From NCBI RefSeq assembly GCF_003752135.1, contig NZ_RJVK01000003.1:1-64000 (forward strand): a stretch of 64,000 nt of DNA, given 5' to 3'. Positions 33,456 through 41,460 of this stretch are shown here, piece by piece. This DNA comes from Caminibacter pacificus. Lineage in GTDB: Bacteria > Campylobacterota > Campylobacteria > Campylobacterales > Nautiliaceae. The notes beneath the pieces were generated by a model. It was not told where the DNA came from. It searched no databases and worked only from the letters and a program-made list of their open reading frames with translations. Positions within the stretch are counted from its first letter, which is position 1; each line of letters begins with the position of its first letter. The position numbers and the translations under genes were made by a program.

Positions 33456-33830
33456 TTAGAATAATTTATCCAAGTTTAGATTGTAAAAAAGGTTAGGATG
33501 TTCGGTCTTTACTTTTTGAACTATTTCATAAATCGATTTTTCATCGTCGTTTTTCATCTCTTCCAAAACTACCGCTTTTACGTCGTCATAATCTATAGGA
33601 AATTCGCTTAAAATCGCTTTTTCAAGTTTTAATTCGAAATTTTCTTTCATAATCTGTTTCATACTATCCATTAAGTCGATATATTCATCTACATCCAAAA
33701 CGACTTTTAGTTTTTCATCGGGAGTTATCATAACCCAAAGAGGAGAGTCGATATCTCCTTGGATTATCTCCATATCTTTACATTGAACGATAGTATTGGA
33801 TTTGATTTTTTCAGCTATTTGTTTAGCCAT
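33456..33830 (-). CDS. DUF2603/UPF0763 family protein
   Basis: The 124-aa acidic protein has no signal peptide or transmembrane segment. It begins [15 protein letters not shown], with [26 protein letters not shown] in the middle. Its size and place directly after argF fit the epsilonproteobacterial UPF0763/DUF2603 family, which sits beside argF in Campylobacter (from memory). It overlaps argF by 16 nt. The function is unknown. Confidence 0.7.
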   Translation of the reverse strand: MAKQIAEKIKSNTIVQCKDMEIIQGDIDSPLWVMITPDEKLKVVLDVDEYIDLMDSMKQIMKENFELKLEKAILSEFPIDYDDVKAVVLEEMKNDDEKSIYEIVQKVKTEHPNLFYNLNLDKLF

Positions 33831-34744
33831 ACCATTAAACCTTTTTGTGCATGAAGTCTGTTTTCCGCTTCTTGGAAAATCTCATCCGCATGTGATTCGA
33901 AAACTTCTTCACTCACCTCATATCCTCTGTAAGCCGGCAGACAATGTAAGAAAATAGCATCGCTTTTTGCCAATTTCATAAGTTCGCTATCAACCTCAAA
34001 ACCTCTAAAATCTTTGATTCTTTTTTCTTTTTCTTCTTCTTGCCCCATACTAACCCAAGTATCGGTCGTTACCACATCCGCATCTTTTACAGCGGCTTTA
34101 GGGTCGTATAAAAATTCTAATTTAGCACCGCTTTTTTTAGCAAACTCCAAAGCTTTCTGTTTTATGTTTTCGTCTATTTCATAGCCTTTTGGAGTGGCGA
34201 TTCTTAGATTAAACCCGAGCTTACTTGCAAGAATCGCCCAAGAATTCGCCATATTATTACCATCGCCCACATATGCCACGGTAGTATTTGAAGGATTTTC
34301 AAAATCGAATTTACCAAACTCTATCATAGTCATCAAATCGGCTAACAATTGTACGGGATGACAAAGGTCTGTCAGGCCGTTAATAACAGGGACTTTACTA
34401 TATTTTGCAAACTCTTCGAGTCTATCTTGCCCGAAAGTTCTTATCATAACCATATCTACCATTCTACTAATCACTCTTGCGGTATCCTTAAGAGGTTCAC
34501 CGCGTCCTAATTGTATATCGCGACTACTTAAAAATATTCCGTTACCGCCTAATTGATTAATTCCCACTTCAAAAGAAACTCTCGTTCTTGTAGAGCTCTT
34601 TTCGAAAATCATAGCAAGCTGTTTATATTTCATATATGGCTTGAAAATACCGAGTTTCGTCTCTTTTTTTATCTCAAAACCAAGATCGATAATCTCTTTT
34701 ATCTCTTCTTTGGTATAATCAATAAGCCATAAAAAATGTCTCAC
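33815..34744 (-). CDS. argF: Ornithine carbamoyltransferase
   Basis: Arginine biosynthesis: makes citrulline from ornithine and carbamoyl phosphate. The 309-aa protein has the carbamoyl-phosphate motif [21 protein letters not shown] and the ornithine-side HCLPAYRG. It is divergent from ribA across 54 bp. In Campylobacter hemB lies between argF and ribA as I recall; it is missing here. Confidence 0.96.
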   Translation of the reverse strand: MRHFLWLIDYTKEEIKEIIDLGFEIKKETKLGIFKPYMKYKQLAMIFEKSSTRTRVSFEVGINQLGGNGIFLSSRDIQLGRGEPLKDTARVISRMVDMVMIRTFGQDRLEEFAKYSKVPVINGLTDLCHPVQLLADLMTMIEFGKFDFENPSNTTVAYVGDGNNMANSWAILASKLGFNLRIATPKGYEIDENIKQKALEFAKKSGAKLEFLYDPKAAVKDADVVTTDTWVSMGQEEEKEKRIKDFRGFEVDSELMKLAKSDAIFLHCLPAYRGYEVSEEVFESHADEIFQEAENRLHAQKGLMVWLNK

Positions 34745-34798
34745 TTTAAATCCTTTATTTATAATTAAGGTATAATTTTAGCAAAAAAAGGAGAATTT

Positions 34799-35356
34799 TT
34801 GAAAATATCCGAAATTGCGACTCTTCCTACGAAACACGGAATTTTTAAAATTCAATCTTTTAAAGAAGGAGATAAAGAGCACTTGGTGATTTTCACCGAA
34901 AATATGCCCGAAATCCCGCTTGTGAGAATCCACAGCGAATGTCTAACGGGTGATGCTCTTGGAAGCTTAAAATGCGACTGCGGAGAGCAGCTCGATTTCG
35001 CCTTAAAAGCCATAAACGAAAAGGGTGGTATGGTAATATATCTAAGACAAGAAGGAAGAGGCATCGGACTTTTTAACAAAGTAAACGCATACGCTCTTCA
35101 AGACAAAGGCTTAGATACCGTAGAAGCCAATCATCAGTTGGGATTCGAAGCCGATTTGAGAGATTTTTCGATTGTGGAAAAAATCCTGAATCATTTCGGT
35201 ATTAAAAAAATAAAACTCCTAACAAACAACCCGAGAAAACTTTTTTCATTAAAAAATATCGAAGTTGTTGAGAGAATACCTATAAAAGTGACACCGAATA
35301 AATTCAACGAAAACTACCTAAAAACGAAAAAAGAGAAATTGGGTCACAAATTATAA
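34799..35356 (+). CDS. ribA: GTP cyclohydrolase II
   Basis: First step of riboflavin synthesis from GTP. The 185-aa protein has the zinc-binding set (C-x10-C-x-C in ECLTGDALGSLKCDCGEQ), RQEGRGIGL, and NPRKLFSL near the C terminus. It is a single-function enzyme without a fused RibB domain. Translation starts with TTG at 34799 after AAAGGAG; no ATG is available nearby and the family begins at this position. TATAAT at 34771-34776 is a likely -10 box. Confidence 0.94.
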   Translation: MKISEIATLPTKHGIFKIQSFKEGDKEHLVIFTENMPEIPLVRIHSECLTGDALGSLKCDCGEQLDFALKAINEKGGMVIYLRQEGRGIGLFNKVNAYALQDKGLDTVEANHQLGFEADLRDFSIVEKILNHFGIKKIKLLTNNPRKLFSLKNIEVVERIPIKVTPNKFNENYLKTKKEKLGHKL

Positions 35357-35369
35357 AATAGGAAAAAAA

Positions 35370-36044
35370 ATGAAAAAAATATATATTACATCGGATGGTT
35401 TTTTAGGGTCGTATTTAAAAAATCATTTCAAAAACAACTTAACAAATAATATAGAAAACGCAGATATCGTAATAAATACCGTAGGAATCCTAAAAGAAAA
35501 CAAACACACTTATGAAGAATCTCACGTAGAGTTCGTAAAAAATCTCATCCCTAAAGTAAAAGATAAAAAACTAATCCACATTTCGGCTTTAGGTAGCAAA
35601 AAAAATCACCCTTCCGGCTATAAACACACAAAAGCCCTCGCAGAAGAGCTAATAAAACAAAACGTAAAAAACTACGCAATAATTAAACCTTCGATAATTT
35701 TAGGAGAGGGGCAAAAATTATACGAAGAACTCGAAAAATTCAAAAATATGCCTCTAATCTTCGCTCCGAAAATGAAAGTTCAACCTATTACTATCGAAAA
35801 ACTGACAGCTTTTATCGATAGAGTAATCAAAGACGATTTAAAAGGAGAATTCGAACTTTGCGGCGAAGAAGTGATAAGTATGAAAAAACTCTTCTTAGCA
35901 GTTTTTCAAAGATACGGAAAAAATCCTATAATTTTAGAAATGCCAAAAGCATTTTTTAGAATTATGCTACCTTTTTTATCGGTTGCGGGTATAATGAGCA
36001 AAGACGAATATTTAATGATAGAAGACAATATCTGTAAAGGCTGA
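35370..36044 (+). CDS. NDUFA9-like NAD(P)-binding protein (atypical SDR)
   Basis: A 224-aa Rossmann-fold protein beginning KKIYITSDGFLGSYL, with NTVGIL, HISALGS and a YKHTKALAEE segment that places Tyr and Lys in the SDR arrangement. This is the atypical SDR family called complex I NDUFA9-like, often involved with quinone or lipid cofactors. The N-terminal glycine motif is degenerate (TSDGFLGS rather than GxxGxxG), so cofactor binding may be weak. It starts 13 nt after ribA and ends 2 nt before rsmG. Confidence 0.72.
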   Translation: MKKIYITSDGFLGSYLKNHFKNNLTNNIENADIVINTVGILKENKHTYEESHVEFVKNLIPKVKDKKLIHISALGSKKNHPSGYKHTKALAEELIKQNVKNYAIIKPSIILGEGQKLYEELEKFKNMPLIFAPKMKVQPITIEKLTAFIDRVIKDDLKGEFELCGEEVISMKKLFLAVFQRYGKNPIILEMPKAFFRIMLPFLSVAGIMSKDEYLMIEDNICKG

Positions 36045-36046
36045 AA

Positions 36047-36568
36047 ATGCAAGAAAAACTTGAAAAATTCACAAACGAACTTTTAAAATGGAACAAAACC
36101 CACAAACTAACCAACTACACGACAAAAGAAGAGATTGAAGCTCAGATTCAAGACAGCCTTTATCCGCTTGAGAAAATAAAAGATGCCAAAACAGCGATAG
36201 ATATAGGCACCGGCGCAGGATTTCCGGGACTTATTTTGGCAATTGCCATGCCCGATACCAAATGGTATTTGGTAGAACCTCTAAAAAAAAGATACAGCTT
36301 CCTAAACTACCTAAAAACGATTTTGGGCTTAAAAAACGTAACCGTCGTACCAAAAAGACTCGAAAACGCCGATATAGAACCTGTGGATTTGATAACGAGC
36401 AGAGCCGTTATGCCAACCCCTGAAATTTTAAAAATAGCAAAACCTTATCTAAAAGAAAACTCAACGTTACTTCTTTATAAAGGCTCGAACGTCTTAGACG
36501 AACTAAACGGCATAAAAGCATCAATCATAAGCAAAGACAAAAGAAACTACATCTTCATAAAGGACTGA
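36047..36568 (+). CDS. rsmG: 16S rRNA (guanine-527 N7)-methyltransferase RsmG
   Basis: SAM-dependent methyltransferase acting on 16S rRNA in the small subunit. The 173-aa protein has WNKTHKLTNYT, the SAM motif DIGTGAGFPGLILAIA, LVEPLKKRYSFL and SRAVMPTPE. It is slightly shorter than E. coli RsmG (207), as in other epsilonproteobacteria. It lies two bases after the NDUFA9-like gene and two bases before the PP0621-like gene. Confidence 0.93.
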   Translation: MQEKLEKFTNELLKWNKTHKLTNYTTKEEIEAQIQDSLYPLEKIKDAKTAIDIGTGAGFPGLILAIAMPDTKWYLVEPLKKRYSFLNYLKTILGLKNVTVVPKRLENADIEPVDLITSRAVMPTPEILKIAKPYLKENSTLLLYKGSNVLDELNGIKASIISKDKRNYIFIKD

Positions 36569-36569
36569 T

Positions 36570-36770
36570 ATGGGAAAATTAATACTTTTTTTGATTATTG
36601 CGGGTGCGATTTATTTCTTTTTTATAAAAAAACCTGCGGTTGAAGAAAAACAAAAAGAAGAGAGTGAAGATTTGGTAATGTGCGATAAATGCAAAACCTT
36701 TTATCCTAAAAACGAAATAAAAAAAGTTGACGGAAAAAACATCTGCAAGGATTGCTATGCTAATTCTTGA
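36570..36770 (+). CDS. Small membrane zinc-ribbon protein (PP0621-like)
   Basis: The 66-aa protein has one N-terminal transmembrane helix (ILFLIIAGAIYFFFI), a short acidic linker and a C-terminal zinc ribbon: CDKCKTFYPKNEI followed by CKDCYANS. This layout matches the PP0621 family, of unknown function. The last 14 nt overlap the start of the next gene, so translation is probably coupled. Confidence 0.72.
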   Translation: MGKLILFLIIAGAIYFFFIKKPAVEEKQKEESEDLVMCDKCKTFYPKNEIKKVDGKNICKDCYANS

Positions 36771-37176
36771 AGCTCCTTTTCATAACGAAACGTTTTATTT
36801 TGCAAAAACGATAGAAGACATCAAAAACTCCCCAAGTAACGCTACTTTAATCTTCGAATATTGTGATTCGTCTTTAGAGGTTTATAGCTTTTGCCATCGT
36901 AACGACTTACCTTACGGAGTAATAATTTCTTCGATTAAAGAGTTAATTTTCGTCTCAAGCCTTAATGCTAAATACGTTTTTACCGATATAGTAGAAAATG
37001 CCAAAAAGTTTCAAGAGGTAGCTGAAGAATATTTATTGGATACGAAAATTATCTACTTGGCCGATTCGCTTGACGAAATTGAAAAAATAGCTCCTCTTGG
37101 AATCGACGGCATAAAAGTTAAGGAGAAACGATGGCAAGAGTTAAGGTCACACCAACCCAAAAGGAGATTATCCTAA
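36757..37176 (+). CDS. Conserved-looking protein of unknown function, upstream of CetB/CetA-like pair
   Basis: The 139-aa soluble protein starts MLILEAPFHNETFYFAKT (ATG at 36757, overlapping the preceding gene). It has an alternating alpha/beta pattern (TLIFEYCDSS, YGVIISSIKELIFVSSLNAKYVF, TKIIYLADSLDEIE) reminiscent of a small Rossmann-like or NIF3-like fold, without recognisable catalytic motifs. The final 15 residues overlap the PAS gene by 46 nt in another frame, an unusually long overlap; they are basic ([12 protein letters not shown]) and may be a recent extension. I do not recognise the family. Its position suggests a role with the energy-taxis genes (inference). Confidence 0.6.
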   Translation: MLILEAPFHNETFYFAKTIEDIKNSPSNATLIFEYCDSSLEVYSFCHRNDLPYGVIISSIKELIFVSSLNAKYVFTDIVENAKKFQEVAEEYLLDTKIIYLADSLDEIEKIAPLGIDGIKVKEKRWQELRSHQPKRRLS

Positions 37177-37667
37177 AAGAAGAGGATTTTATCGTCTCCA
37201 AAACGGATTTAAAAAGTAAAATCCTCTACGGAAACGAAATATTCATCCAAATGAGCGGCTACACGGAAGCCGAACTCTTAGGAAAACCTCACAATATCCT
37301 ACGACATCCGGATATGCCTAAATGCGCTTTTAAAGTACTTTACGACCATATCCAACAAGAAAACAAAGAGTGGTTCGGATTTGTTAAAAATCTAAGAAAA
37401 GACGGCGGTTATTATTGGGTATTTGCAAACATCTCTCCTACTTTTGACGCTTCCGGTCAAAAGGTGGGATACTATTCCGTCAGACGTAAACCAAGAGAAG
37501 GATTCAAAAACATAATAGAGCCTCTTTATCAAGAACTCAAAAGAATCGAAGAGAGCGGAGGAATGCAAGCTTCACTTAAAGCCGTAGAAGATTTACTAAA
37601 CTCAAAAGGCTTAACATTCAACGAACTCATGATAAAAATTCAAAAAGGAATTATCAATGAACTCTAA
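37131..37667 (+). CDS. PAS-domain energy-taxis sensor (CetB-like)
   Basis: The 178-aa soluble protein has an FAD-type PAS domain (about 20-130) with [21 protein letters not shown] and [12 protein letters not shown], then a helical tail. In Campylobacter, CetB is a cytoplasmic PAS protein that passes a redox signal to the membrane protein CetA. Here the next gene encodes a chemoreceptor, overlapping by 11 nt, so the same bipartite energy-taxis arrangement is likely. It is a close paralogue of the PAS protein at 16321-16743. The ribosome-binding site is AAGGAGAAACG. Confidence 0.87.
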   Translation: MARVKVTPTQKEIILKEEDFIVSKTDLKSKILYGNEIFIQMSGYTEAELLGKPHNILRHPDMPKCAFKVLYDHIQQENKEWFGFVKNLRKDGGYYWVFANISPTFDASGQKVGYYSVRRKPREGFKNIIEPLYQELKRIEESGGMQASLKAVEDLLNSKGLTFNELMIKIQKGIINEL

Positions 37668-39090
37668 AATCATAGGAACAATCACGGCCCTGCTCTTTTT
37701 GATAGTAGCGGGATACGGCGGATTTAAAGGAGATTTCGTAACCTTAGGACTCGGAGTTTTAGGTATTTTAGCCTCTGCTGCTCTATTTTTTCAAAAGAGC
37801 CAAACCACATCTTCTACAAAAAGCTCTTTAATTAAAAAAATCTCAAAAACGATCGAAAGAGCGAGTGAGGGGGATTTTAACAAAAGAATTACAAATATCG
37901 ACCCGAACGACCCTTTAAACTCTTTAGCGTGGGATGTTAATAACCTGCTTGACCAACTTGAAGCGTTTGAAAGAGACATAAAAGAATCAATCAGCGCCGC
38001 AAAACAAGGAATCGATTATAGAGATATATCTCCTCAAGGATACAAAGGTAGATTCAGAGCTACGGTAGAAATCGTAAACGAAGCGATTCAAGCAATTTCA
38101 ACGGCTTTGAAAGAACAAGCAAGAAGCGAACTATTTATTACACTTAACGACCTCGGCGGCGGAACAAAAACCGAAATTCAAGAAATTAAAAAATCTTTTG
38201 ACGAAAAACTTAGAGAATTTATGATGAAAATCGACGAACTTTCTACCGAAATTTTCGAAGGTGCGGATGAATCGGCTCAAAAAATCGAAAACCTATCTAT
38301 CGTACTTAACGAGCTTATCGACTTTATCGCTCATACAAACGAAGCGATTAATATGCTCTCACAAAGAGCCGAAGAAATCGGTAAAATCGTTGAGCTAATC
38401 ACAGATATCGCGGACCAAACAAACCTACTTGCTTTAAATGCGGCTATCGAAGCGGCAAGAGCGGGAGAACACGGAAGAGGATTTGCGGTAGTTGCGGATG
38501 AAATTAGAAAACTTGCCGAAAGAACCCAAAAAGCTACAAGCGAAATTTCAATTACCATTAAAACATTACAACAAGAAACAAGCGACATTCAAGCCAACTC
38601 CGAAAAAATCACTTCAATGGCAACTACAAGCAGAGAAGATGTTGATAGCGTAAACGAAATGATTATCGGATTTAGAGACAAATCATTAGAAAACAAAAAG
38701 AATGTCGATTTTGCTCTTACAAGAATGCTTATCGACCTTGCAAAACTATCTCATCTTGTTTATAAACTCAACGCATTCGAAGCGGTTGTGGAAGAAAAAG
38801 AGATTCCTCAAACAAAAGACAACGAATGTGAATTCGGAAAATGGCTCAGAAGCGAAGAAACAATACACAGAATCGGTTGTCTTAAAGAATACAAAGAAAT
38901 CAAAGACGTTATCCACAAAAATATTCACAACTTTACAAATGCGGCTCTTGAATGTACAAAAGATAAAAGTTGCATTAAAAGAAAAGACGAAATTATTGAC
39001 ATATTCAAAAAAGTTGAAGATAATTCTAAAAAACTATCTCACAAACTTGACGAGATGTTTGAGCATTATACAAAGGAGCCGTGTAGTTGA
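37657..39090 (+). CDS. Methyl-accepting chemotaxis protein with CZB domain (CetA-like)
   Basis: The 477-aa protein has two transmembrane helices near the N terminus (about 5-22 and 28-45) with almost no periplasmic loop. A HAMP-like region and a methyl-accepting signalling domain follow, with the conserved hairpin tip [21 protein letters not shown]. The C-terminal CZB zinc-binding domain (about 350-470) carries [17 protein letters not shown] and HKNIHN, covering the His and Cys ligands. Lack of a ligand-binding domain plus the PAS partner gene is the CetA/CetB arrangement for energy taxis. The CZB domain suggests added sensing of zinc or oxidants such as hypochlorous acid, as known for other CZB receptors. 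Confidence 0.9.
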   Translation: MNSKIIGTITALLFLIVAGYGGFKGDFVTLGLGVLGILASAALFFQKSQTTSSTKSSLIKKISKTIERASEGDFNKRITNIDPNDPLNSLAWDVNNLLDQLEAFERDIKESISAAKQGIDYRDISPQGYKGRFRATVEIVNEAIQAISTALKEQARSELFITLNDLGGGTKTEIQEIKKSFDEKLREFMMKIDELSTEIFEGADESAQKIENLSIVLNELIDFIAHTNEAINMLSQRAEEIGKIVELITDIADQTNLLALNAAIEAARAGEHGRGFAVVADEIRKLAERTQKATSEISITIKTLQQETSDIQANSEKITSMATTSREDVDSVNEMIIGFRDKSLENKKNVDFALTRMLIDLAKLSHLVYKLNAFEAVVEEKEIPQTKDNECEFGKWLRSEETIHRIGCLKEYKEIKDVIHKNIHNFTNAALECTKDKSCIKRKDEIIDIFKKVEDNSKKLSHKLDEMFEHYTKEPCS

Positions 39091-40157
39091 GGAAATTCGA
39101 TTTTTTATTAATTCTCCTTCTCCTTCCTTTTATTTTTGTAAGTTTATATCTTGTTAATGAAATTTCTCATAAACTTTTTATAAAAGAGCTGATTTATATC
39201 TCAATAGGTATTGTGGTATTTATTGCGGTGTATTTCATACCTATTCGGAAACTTCTTTGGGTAATTCCGATAGTTTATTGGATTAATATCATTCTTTTAT
39301 TATTGGTGGATTTGGTCGGAATTAAAATTTTAGGAGCACAGCGGTGGCTTAAAATACCTATTATCAACCTTACCATTCAACCTTCGGAATTTATGAAAAC
39401 TACCCTGCTTTTAATGCTCGGATACCTCATATATCGCTATCCTCCGCGACCCACATATACGCTTAAAGAATTTTTAAGACTAAGTATTTATATTATAATC
39501 CCGTTTTTATTAATCGCAAAAGAGCCTGATTTAGGTACCGCTTTAATTTTATTAATTATCGGATTCGGGGTTTTATTTATTGTTGGAGTGGATAAAAAAA
39601 TATGGATTACGTTGATTATAGGAGGCGTACTTTTTGCTCCCGTGGCATACAAATATCTACTAAAAGACTATCAAAAAAAGAGAATCGAAAATTTCCTAAC
39701 TCATCCGAGCTATCACGTAAAACAATCGATGATTGCCATCGGAAGCGGAGGTTTTAGCGGAAAAAGCAAAAACGAAGCCACCCAAACCCAACTAAAATTC
39801 CTGCCTATCGCAAGTAGTGATTTTATTTTTGCATATTTGGTGGAAAGATTCGGATTTTTAGGGGCTATTGGAATAATATTTTTGTATTTCGTTTTGATAC
39901 TTCATTTGCTAAACGTCGCGGAAAAACTAAAAGACGACTATTTTGCAAAAGTAATGTTTGCCGGAGTCGCTCTTATGATTTTTGTCTATTCATACATAAA
40001 TATAGCAATGACAATGAATTTAGGCCCGGTTGTGGGAGTACCTTTGCCTTTGCTTAGTCACGGAGGTACGAGTTTTATTAACTTTATGATTTTATTTGCT
40101 ATTTTGGAGAATCTGATAAGCAGAAAAGATTTTTTACATACTCACGGAGTAAAATAG
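39087..40157 (+). CDS. rodA: Peptidoglycan polymerase RodA (SEDS family)
   Basis: Glycosyltransferase that elongates the side wall in rod-shaped cells with PBP2. The 356-aa polytopic protein has about ten transmembrane helices, [21 protein letters not shown] (catalytic Asp region) and the C-terminal [10 protein letters not shown]. It starts with TTG overlapping the chemoreceptor stop (TTGA), with AAAGGAG 9 nt upstream. Its placement behind a taxis operon implies expression from that operon or a promoter within the chemoreceptor gene. Confidence 0.92.
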   Translation: MRKFDFLLILLLLPFIFVSLYLVNEISHKLFIKELIYISIGIVVFIAVYFIPIRKLLWVIPIVYWINIILLLLVDLVGIKILGAQRWLKIPIINLTIQPSEFMKTTLLLMLGYLIYRYPPRPTYTLKEFLRLSIYIIIPFLLIAKEPDLGTALILLIIGFGVLFIVGVDKKIWITLIIGGVLFAPVAYKYLLKDYQKKRIENFLTHPSYHVKQSMIAIGSGGFSGKSKNEATQTQLKFLPIASSDFIFAYLVERFGFLGAIGIIFLYFVLILHLLNVAEKLKDDYFAKVMFAGVALMIFVYSYINIAMTMNLGPVVGVPLPLLSHGGTSFINFMILFAILENLISRKDFLHTHGVK

Positions 40158-40183
40158 GAGCCTTATTTAGACTCCTCTTTTTT
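40156..40183 (+). terminator. Probable rho-independent terminator after rodA
   Basis: AGGAG (40156-40160) pairs with CTCCT (40172-40176) with an extra C-G pair inside, followed by CTTTTTT. It starts at the rodA stop codon and lies inside the 3' end of the convergent yfdX gene, so it would act on the plus strand only. The stem is short, so the call is moderate. Confidence 0.5.
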
Positions 40184-41038
40184 ATCTTCCGCTTTTGGCA
40201 TTTGAGTAGGTGCTTTAGGTTTATTGAATTTAGCCATAATTCCTGAAAGTTTTTCTTTAAGTGTTTCGAAAATATCTTTTGTAGATTCTTCACCTTCAAG
40301 AATTTTTTCAAGTTTAGAAATTTCAACATACAAGTCTTTGTAATCGATTTCAACTTTTCCGTATCCTAAAGCTTCACCAAGTTCCAATTGCTCTTTTGCA
40401 TAAGCTAAAAGCTCTTTTAATTCATCTTTATTCGGATTTTCTTTGTTTGCAAGCTCATTTGCTCTAATAATAGCTTGCTCAGCTCTTAGAATAGGTAACG
40501 GAATTACTATTTTTTCAATTACTAACGTTTCAAGCGCTTCTACCAAAAGTTTTTTCGCTTCTTCGAATTTTTCTTGTTCGATTAACGGAATAATAGCTTT
40601 CATAACTACAGGATACGTACCTATCGGTAATGCAGTTACGTAAATATCAAGCTCGCTTGCAAGATTTAGCATAATATCTCTTGCCGCTTGTACTTCGCTC
40701 GCTTTAATAAGCGCTACAACTTCCGCTTTTGCAGCTTCAACGTCATCAACTGTGCCAGGAAAATCTACGATACTTTGTTTAACATCAACAGGTACCACTT
40801 GTAAATTCGGGTCTCTTGCGATTAATACTTCAAGTTTTCCAAGAACGTTTGCGATTTCTTCAAGCGCTTTGTCTTTTTCTTTTTTGTCTAAAAGCTCGAT
40901 TACTTTTGCAACCATATTGATTGCATCTACAGCTTCTTGAGTTACTTTTTTCACTCTTTCATCTACATAATTGTCTTGAGCGTTTTCAACTTTTTTTGTA
41001 ACTTCTTTGTTTTCTTCCATTCTTTTTTTATCTGCCAT
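40163..41038 (-). CDS. YfdX-family protein
   Basis: The 291-aa protein is almost wholly helical and charged, with VDERVKKVTQEAVDAIN, a run of paired helices of the form ALEEIANVLGKLEVLIA, and LPIGTYPVVMKAIIPLIEQ. This matches the YfdX family (Pfam), whose enterobacterial members are linked to acid and multidrug stress. No signal peptide is visible, unlike the exported forms, and the C terminus is Lys/Pro-rich. A perfect consensus promoter and GGAGGGG ribosome-binding site precede it, so the protein should be abundant. The function in this organism is unknown. Confidence 0.8.
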   Translation of the reverse strand: MADKKRMEENKEVTKKVENAQDNYVDERVKKVTQEAVDAINMVAKVIELLDKKEKDKALEEIANVLGKLEVLIARDPNLQVVPVDVKQSIVDFPGTVDDVEAAKAEVVALIKASEVQAARDIMLNLASELDIYVTALPIGTYPVVMKAIIPLIEQEKFEEAKKLLVEALETLVIEKIVIPLPILRAEQAIIRANELANKENPNKDELKELLAYAKEQLELGEALGYGKVEIDYKDLYVEISKLEKILEGEESTKDIFETLKEKLSGIMAKFNKPKAPTQMPKAEDKKEESK

Positions 41039-41069
41039 TTTCCCCTCCTTTTGTTTTAGTTACGATGAA

Positions 41070-41098
41070 ATTATACAACTTTATACGGTTATTGTCAA
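41070..41098 (-). promoter_or_regulatory. Consensus sigma70 promoter of yfdX
   Basis: On the minus strand TTGACA (41093-41098) and TATAAT (41070-41075) are exact consensus with a 17-bp spacer, 31 bp before the yfdX ATG. The arrangement and distance are the same as at the peroxiredoxin gene. Confidence 0.85.
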
Positions 41099-41252
41099 GA
41101 TAATTGATTATGTAAAGTAATATTTTCTTATTCATAAACGCTAAAGTGATGAAATAGGTAAAGAAGAGGAAGAGATGGGGAAAAGATATGATAACTATGA
41201 TGAAATAGTGAAATTTTGAGTTTGTGAATCAGTAAAATTAAAGATTTGTAAA

Positions 41253-41387
41253 ATTAAACAACCCGAAACAATTGCGAATTTCAATGGAAAAAAAGCGTTA
41301 AAAAAAAGCACTCAAGCTTGAAAAGGTCTGGGCTTTTTAGATTTTTTGTAATGGTCGAAATTTGCTCTCTTGTTGAGGGTGGTTAAT
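41253..41387 (+). repeat. Dispersed structured element, copy 2 (ncRNA-like)
   Basis: Second copy of the element at 1333-1465, in the roughly 420-bp gap between yfdX and the formate-dehydrogenase-like gene. Helices pair 41253-41264 with 41377-41387, AACAA with TTGTT, and 41274-41282 with 41357-41365. The poly-A/poly-U apical stem is kept, though one base next to it (C to A) loosens the outer part. The apical loop is quite different from copy 1 and contains a CAAGCTTG palindrome. TTTTTTT follows the closing helix. AT-rich flanks at about 41195-41250 and 41390-41440 have the same GTGAAAT-type words as copy 1. The rest of the gap (41099-41195) holds nothing else I can identify. Confidence 0.75.
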
Positions 41388-41460
41388 TTTTTTATATGAT
41401 GAATTAGTGAAATGGTAGGTTTATGAAATTACTACCGGAAAAAAAATGAAACCAAAGAAG

